DNA of 8,560 bases from a bacterium. Lineage in GTDB: Bacteria; Electryoneota; JAOADG01. The stretch spans positions 1-8,560 of the forward strand of contig JAOADG010000039.1 in assembly GCA_026417415.1 (NCBI GenBank), read 5' to 3'. The first letter of the stretch is position 1. Each line of letters opens with the position of its first letter. Position numbers and translations under genes: made by a program. The notes beneath the pieces were generated by a model that did no database searches, was not told where the DNA came from, and worked only from the letters and a program-made list of their open reading frames with translations. Positions 1 to 4,975 of this stretch are shown in pieces.

Positions 1-69
1 GAAAAACTAACTCCACCCATTTTTAAATATCGTAAAGTAACCAATTGGTGGGGCAAACCTAAGTATTAA
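1..69 (+). CDS. C-terminal end of an unidentified protein, first visible gene of the operon
   Basis: The first 22 codons of the window are open in frame 1 and end at a TAA stop at 67-69. The other two plus-strand frames close within the first 25 bases, so this is the only frame that can carry a gene end. The visible tail is basic and aromatic (Lys/Arg-rich, with a Trp-Trp-Gly near the end, closing Lys-Pro-Lys-Tyr), which is too little to assign a family. The stop lies 11 bases before the next ATG and the next gene's ribosome binding site starts two bases after it. The gene is therefore almost certainly in the same transcript as the tubulin-like gene and may be another part of the same system. 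No function is proposed. Confidence 0.7.
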   Translation, partial: EKLTPPIFKYRKVTNWWGKPKY

Positions 70-71
70 AT

Positions 72-76
72 GGAGG
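72..76 (+). promoter_or_regulatory. Ribosome binding site of the tubulin-like gene
   Basis: GGAGG sits four bases before the ATG at 81. It is a strong Shine-Dalgarno match and fixes the start of the tubulin-like gene. It lies just after the upstream stop codon, with no room for a separate promoter. Confidence 0.8.
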
Positions 77-80
77 AAAG

Positions 81-1574
81 ATGAATGTACTCATTTGTGC
101 AGGAGGTACCGGTCCTCGTGTGCTTGAATCTTTGGTTCATATGGCATGTGCAGGCGTTGGACCAGAAGAAGTTACCGTACTCATGATAGACGCAGACCAG
201 TCCAATGGCAACACCAATCGAATGAAACGCTTGTTTGAAAGTTACTTTAGTATCAAAGATTTATTTGAAAATACTGGTTTTTTTGAAACAACGTTTGACT
301 TTTTAGATCTAAAGAACGCAAATGAACGCAGTACCAATCCAAAAATTTATTCACCAGTTCAGGATAATGAACGATTACGTGACATCATCAACTTTGATGG
401 TTTGGATGCCACAGAGACCCCACCTGAACTGGCTGATGTTTTTTTCACCCGTGAGTCAGAATTGAATTTGGAACTTGATGTAGGATTCCGCGGTCATCCA
501 GCCATTGGTGCTGCCTCATTATCCCTAACCACACGCTTTACTGAAAACGATATCTGGTCCAATTTAATCAAAAAAGTTCAATTAGCAGTTGCTAATCAAA
601 CCAAACCTGTGAAAATATGTATCGTTGGCTCTGTATTCGGTGGGACTGGCGCCTCTACCTTTGAACCAATATCCAGATTTCTAAAAGATCAATTCCAAAA
701 TTTTATCCAACAAGACAAAGTAGATATTGGCGCTATTTTTATGACACCATACTTTCAATATGTCTCTGTTGACCAACAAGGAGTACACGCCAAAGCAGAC
801 CGTTTTGCTATCGCAACACGTGCAGCCGTTGAGTTTTACCAACATTTACGAGAGAATAACGAACTAAATTTCTCTTCCATGTATTGGTTAGGCGATAGAA
901 ATTTAATGGATGTGTATCCCAGTAATGGTGGACCTAAACAAGAAAATCCTTCTCATCCAGTTGAATTATTAGCAGGTATGGCGATCAATCACTTTTTTGA
1001 ATCTGAAAAACGAGATAAGTTGTGTTTATACTGTTCTCCATCCCAAAATAGTCATCGCGATCTACATTTTGGAAATCCATTCTCATGGAATGACTTACCC
1101 TTTACTACCGATAAAATACGATTCTACCGTACTGCTTTTCTGTCACTATACCGCTTTGCCATAGTGCATAACTACTTTTATATGCCTCTATTTCGTGATG
1201 AGCGATTAAAACAAAAACCAATGTACCTCCCTTGGCTGGAAGATCATAAGTTATACAACCTTCTAAATAATGATAATCTTGATAAAATGGAAAAAGTAAA
1301 AATACATTTTGAAAGATACTATTTCGAGTGGATAAAGCAATTGTACAATTCTAAAATCGGTAATGGTCGTTTCTTTAATATCTTTCCTCTAATAAACAAT
1401 GAGGCCATCCTTCAGTATCTGAATAATTTAGATTGGCAACCACCAGAAAAGGCGGGTTATACTGATGACTATGCCCTCCATGAGATTCTTACGCGTATGT
1501 GTGAATCCAAAAATGCTGCTGGAAATGGCATCAACCGTTATTTCAATCTTCTAAAGGAAGCTATCTATTATTGA
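81..1574 (+). CDS. Divergent tubulin/FtsZ-like GTP-binding protein
   Basis: The product is a 497-residue soluble protein without signal peptide or membrane helix, so probably cytoplasmic. Residues 3-20 form a strand followed by a Gly-Gly-Thr-Gly loop (G8-G11) and a helix, as in the first nucleotide loop of tubulin-like proteins. Residues 183-193 read G-S-V-F-G-G-T-G-A-S-T, a close relative of the GGGTG(S/T)G signature of tubulin and FtsZ, placed after a hydrophobic strand (KICIVGSVF). Between them is an R-G-H-P-A-I-G segment at 137-143. The signature comes later than in FtsZ (about residue 105), so 80 or so residues are inserted. I could not identify a T7 catalytic loop, so GTP binding is better supported than hydrolysis. 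It most resembles the bacterial 'tubulin-like' group that Pfam calls Tubulin_2, from memory. The start is set by the GGAGG site. It is co-transcribed with the actin/Hsp70-like gene 18 bases downstream. The fold is fairly secure; the cellular role is unknown. Confidence 0.75.
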   Translation: MNVLICAGGTGPRVLESLVHMACAGVGPEEVTVLMIDADQSNGNTNRMKRLFESYFSIKDLFENTGFFETTFDFLDLKNANERSTNPKIYSPVQDNERLRDIINFDGLDATETPPELADVFFTRESELNLELDVGFRGHPAIGAASLSLTTRFTENDIWSNLIKKVQLAVANQTKPVKICIVGSVFGGTGASTFEPISRFLKDQFQNFIQQDKVDIGAIFMTPYFQYVSVDQQGVHAKADRFAIATRAAVEFYQHLRENNELNFSSMYWLGDRNLMDVYPSNGGPKQENPSHPVELLAGMAINHFFESEKRDKLCLYCSPSQNSHRDLHFGNPFSWNDLPFTTDKIRFYRTAFLSLYRFAIVHNYFYMPLFRDERLKQKPMYLPWLEDHKLYNLLNNDNLDKMEKVKIHFERYYFEWIKQLYNSKIGNGRFFNIFPLINNEAILQYLNNLDWQPPEKAGYTDDYALHEILTRMCESKNAAGNGINRYFNLLKEAIYY

Positions 1575-1581
1575 ACTGAAT

Positions 1582-1586
1582 AGGAG
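1582..1586 (+). promoter_or_regulatory. Ribosome binding site of the actin/Hsp70-like gene
   Basis: AGGAG lies six bases before the ATG at 1593, inside the 18-base junction after the stop of the tubulin-like gene. Spacing and match are normal and support this start. Confidence 0.75.
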
Positions 1587-1592
1587 CTAACC

Positions 1593-4500
1593 ATGTTTAA
1601 TCTACCTGATTCTTTTAATCGTATTTTCCTTTATGGTATTGATCCGCAAAATAATCAGTTGAACTTACCCAATCCCAATGAATTTGCGGATGATCAGAAT
1701 AATCGTGATTTTCTTACCAAATATGTAGAATCACTCAAAAACTTTGAAACAGAAGACACACAAGCCATTCATAGCGTTCCTTCGGTATTTGCGCGTCCCA
1801 TCCTCTTTTATCAGGCATTCAAAAATGAGAAGCATCCACTTCATAAAGTCATTGTTCAAGAATGGCGCGGGCTACTTGGAATTATTGCCTTCAAAAGAGC
1901 ATATAATTTTCAATTCAATACATACGATTATACCATCGTCCCTCCAAATGAAATACAAGAAAATAGAAACGATACTGCTTTTCGCACCATTTTAAAATTG
2001 CAACGACCAAATCCGCAACAAGAATGGAATCGCCTGACTCTGCTCTATTTAGGAGGAACTGTAGCACCAGACAGGCACTACCGAGTTATTGACGGAAGTT
2101 TAATCGGTTGTACTTCTCCTTGGACCATTTTCTTTACACCTGCAGAATACCACTGTCCAGAAAAAGTGCATTGGAGTAAAAATGGTAAACTGTATGATCC
2201 ATTACAATACTTTAGAACCAGTGAAAATTGGAGTGGTATAGCAATTCTAAAAATTTGGGTTCAACACCTTTTGCTACAATTTACACAATGGGGCACACAA
2301 AATAACGAGGTCTCTGAATATACACCCATTGTAAGAAGAGAATTAGAATCCTGGCTCAGAGACATTAGATGTTACGATTCCCAAATCCATGATCTTGTTC
2401 AAAATGTTAACGTAGATAGTCATGCCCTAATCGATCGAGGTATTTACCGTTTTTTCTCAAAACCTTTAACCATTGAATTACAAGGTAATAGCGATTATTA
2501 TTTGAACAGTTCTAAGCAACCAAATACAAACCTATTGGTATTTTCACGAAGAGGATTAGATCCTACAAAAGCCGTTTATGAATTTTTTTATGGGGATTGT
2601 ATTGATACTATGAGAATGCCTGCGAAAGGCGATTCAGGATGGAAAACCAAATTGGGAGACACTATCCCTATCCCCTATATCATGGCAGAAGATGTGTTTT
2701 TTACTCCCAAGATTGCTAAGATTGAAACCACAACAGATGCATTAGATCTCAGAAACGAAGAAGATCGTAATTCTACTAACAAATTTACTATTCCTCTATC
2801 TTCAGAGTTCTTCAAATATTTTGACTTAATGGAGATTATAAAAAATAAGGAAAAATTGATAGAAATAATTGTAAACAACTATGGAACATCAGTTACTGTA
2901 AAATTAAACATTCCTTTAAAAGGAGGCGATTCATTAAAAGTTACCAAAGAATATCGTGGCGATACTGTGGTAGAAATAGAAGTACAGCCGGCCTTAGAAA
3001 TATGGCCAAATTTTGTTTCCGATGAGTGGAAAGATTATATGATGTTCTGTAATAACAAAAGTCCAAATTTCAAATATGCTCCACTACTTCAAAATGGAAC
3101 TACACTCAAATTCACTTCCAATGATCCAAATGAAAGTGAAATAAGAGTTTGGCAAAGTGAATTGGCACCGATCGGATTTGCAGTAAAAGATAAAGAGGAC
3201 TTCGAGTTAGGTATCATAGCGCGTGCAACTTTACCTCCACCAAACCGTAATGATAATGCAATAAATAACGTGTGGAAAGTGGGGGTAGATTTTGGTACCT
3301 CCAACACCGCTATTAGAGTAAAAGAAGGTAATGATAAAATTGACTTTGAATTTAAAATCAGAAACGTACTGCTCTCGAAAAACGTCCAATTTGAACCGTT
3401 CACATTTATTAAATCTACACAAGGAAACTCTATTCAATCACTTTTTCCTACATTATCTATTAAAAATAGTTTTACTTCTGTAATTCAAGCGTTAGATGAT
3501 CAGTTTTGGAACGTAAACAACTTAAAAACCCATTATTTAACCGTGACTGATGATAAAAAATACGTTATTGAATTACTTACCCATCCTGAACGATATCCAT
3601 TTGAACCGGATATCAAATGGACACAACCCGATGAAAACCAACCAGGCGAACAACATCCTATCAATCAATATCTATCTTTATTAATGCGATATATACTATG
3701 CGAAGCATATGACAACAACGTAACCGAAATCCATTTGGCGTGGTCCTACCCACTTTCTTTGCATAAAAAGATTGTAGTGACAATGGAGTTGTTCTGGAAC
3801 ACATTAATTCTTAACATTGTACGTCCGCCTTCTCTAACCATAAAAGTTAAACCAAAAACTTCGGAATCAGCTGCTATTGCGCGCTATTTGGTGTATCACT
3901 GTAGAGAAGCCAATTTTCCTGCGACAGATCTAAACATCATTGTGGATATGGGCGGGGGATCTACTGATATTGCATTTTCTAGAAGTTATGATGTTTTAAG
4001 TCAATTATCCATTCAGTTTGGTGGTAGAGATATCTTCCGAATAATTACTACAAAAAAGCAACAAGAATTTTTGCATTTTTTAAGAGATGCAACCCGTAGT
4101 GAGAATTTAATTGATGTTAAGCATAATTATGCACCATTAGCTGTTAATACAAGTTTATATTCTACTGAAGATGTGGATGCATATCAACATTCTGTAATTC
4201 AATACATGAATTTGAATCAAAACATGTTTACTTTACAATTACGCACAATTGCTTATCTATTTGTTTCTGGAATTGCTTACTTTTTAGGATTACGTTCCCA
4301 AGAATTTTACAAACACGAAGGTGGAAGCAAACAAATCAAGCTCTTTTTCTGTGGTAAAGCATCACAATTAATTACTTGGTTTGCAGTTGATCGAAATGAC
4401 GCCAAGCGAATTATAACCAGTTACTTTAATCGTGGTCTATGGGAAAAGAATCCTGACTCGGTTAATTCCGATGAATACCAAATTGAATTGCATGGGAAAT

Positions 4501-4970
4501 TATTTAATGAATCTTCATCCCATCAATTGAAAGAAGAGGTCGTAACTGGATTGCTTTGTGATGCTTTAGAAAATGAAGATCAAACTACCAACGGCCACGA
4601 TCGGACTTTTATGGGAGAAATTGGTTGGAGGATAAAAGAATCTGATGGCAATTATCGAGTACTTGATTGGAAAGAAAGTGTCAATTTAGAAACGATTAAA
4701 AAATTAGAACCTCCAGTGAATTGGAGAAATCTTCAAGAAACACAAAACCTAAATGAAAGGTGTTTTATCCTATTGTTTCAAGATTTCTGTAAACAATTCA
4801 GTAAAAATGTTTCAACAGTGGATTCAAATAGCATCCAAAATTCACTGTGTTTAAGAAATCCTGCTACCGTTCAAGCAATGATTCGTGATCCTGAAACAGG
4901 TGTTCTCCAACCTATTTTCATTTACGAATTGAAAACTATGATAAACGAATATATCGAATCTGTTTTCTGA
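1593..4970 (+). CDS. Large actin/Hsp70-superfamily ATPase with a novel N-terminal half
   Basis: A 1125-residue protein, probably cytoplasmic (no signal peptide or membrane helix seen). The actin/Hsp70 ATPase fold starts near residue 561. Phosphate-1 is V-G-V-D-F-G-T-S-N-T (D566, G568, T569), connect-1 is S-E-S-A-A-I-A (757-763), phosphate-2 is D-M-G-G-G-S-T-D (785-792), and an adenosine-like motif is L-F-F-C-G-K-A-S (917-924), after a hydrophobic connect-2-like helix. Acidic and glycine residues of both phosphate loops are intact, so ATP binding is likely. The first 560 residues match nothing I can name; they include a hydrophobic W-R-G-L-L segment (91-95) and a strand-rich part before the ATPase. 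Length exceeds DnaK (about 640) by the N-terminal half, and there is no recognisable Hsp70 substrate-binding domain. SrfB-type proteins also combine about 1000 residues with an Hsp70-like fold, but I cannot confirm that relation. It sits between the tubulin-like and membrane-protein genes and should work with both. Confidence 0.8.
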   Translation: MFNLPDSFNRIFLYGIDPQNNQLNLPNPNEFADDQNNRDFLTKYVESLKNFETEDTQAIHSVPSVFARPILFYQAFKNEKHPLHKVIVQEWRGLLGIIAFKRAYNFQFNTYDYTIVPPNEIQENRNDTAFRTILKLQRPNPQQEWNRLTLLYLGGTVAPDRHYRVIDGSLIGCTSPWTIFFTPAEYHCPEKVHWSKNGKLYDPLQYFRTSENWSGIAILKIWVQHLLLQFTQWGTQNNEVSEYTPIVRRELESWLRDIRCYDSQIHDLVQNVNVDSHALIDRGIYRFFSKPLTIELQGNSDYYLNSSKQPNTNLLVFSRRGLDPTKAVYEFFYGDCIDTMRMPAKGDSGWKTKLGDTIPIPYIMAEDVFFTPKIAKIETTTDALDLRNEEDRNSTNKFTIPLSSEFFKYFDLMEIIKNKEKLIEIIVNNYGTSVTVKLNIPLKGGDSLKVTKEYRGDTVVEIEVQPALEIWPNFVSDEWKDYMMFCNNKSPNFKYAPLLQNGTTLKFTSNDPNESEIRVWQSELAPIGFAVKDKEDFELGIIARATLPPPNRNDNAINNVWKVGVDFGTSNTAIRVKEGNDKIDFEFKIRNVLLSKNVQFEPFTFIKSTQGNSIQSLFPTLSIKNSFTSVIQALDDQFWNVNNLKTHYLTVTDDKKYVIELLTHPERYPFEPDIKWTQPDENQPGEQHPINQYLSLLMRYILCEAYDNNVTEIHLAWSYPLSLHKKIVVTMELFWNTLILNIVRPPSLTIKVKPKTSESAAIARYLVYHCREANFPATDLNIIVDMGGGSTDIAFSRSYDVLSQLSIQFGGRDIFRIITTKKQQEFLHFLRDATRSENLIDVKHNYAPLAVNTSLYSTEDVDAYQHSVIQYMNLNQNMFTLQLRTIAYLFVSGIAYFLGLRSQEFYKHEGGSKQIKLFFCGKASQLITWFAVDRNDAKRIITSYFNRGLWEKNPDSVNSDEYQIELHGKLFNESSSHQLKEEVVTGLLCDALENEDQTTNGHDRTFMGEIGWRIKESDGNYRVLDWKESVNLETIKKLEPPVNWRNLQETQNLNERCFILLFQDFCKQFSKNVSTVDSNSIQNSLCLRNPATVQAMIRDPETGVLQPIFIYELKTMINEYIESVF

Positions 4971-4975
4971 AACTA

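Noticed and set aside
1744-1995. Plus-strand 83-residue open frame inside the actin/Hsp70-like gene
   Set aside because: It is out of frame within the main gene and its translation shows no recognisable domain.
2675-3437. Three minus-strand open frames opposite the actin/Hsp70-like gene
   Set aside because: They lie fully inside a well-supported plus-strand gene with clear motifs, and their translations are Ser/Phe/Ile-rich with no recognisable domain, as expected of antisense shadows.
1593-4970. Naming the three genes as a SrfA-SrfB-SrfC type operon
   Set aside because: Size and an Hsp70-like fold in the middle gene are suggestive, but the first gene here is tubulin-like, the third is a membrane FN3 protein, and I could not match any specific Srf motif.
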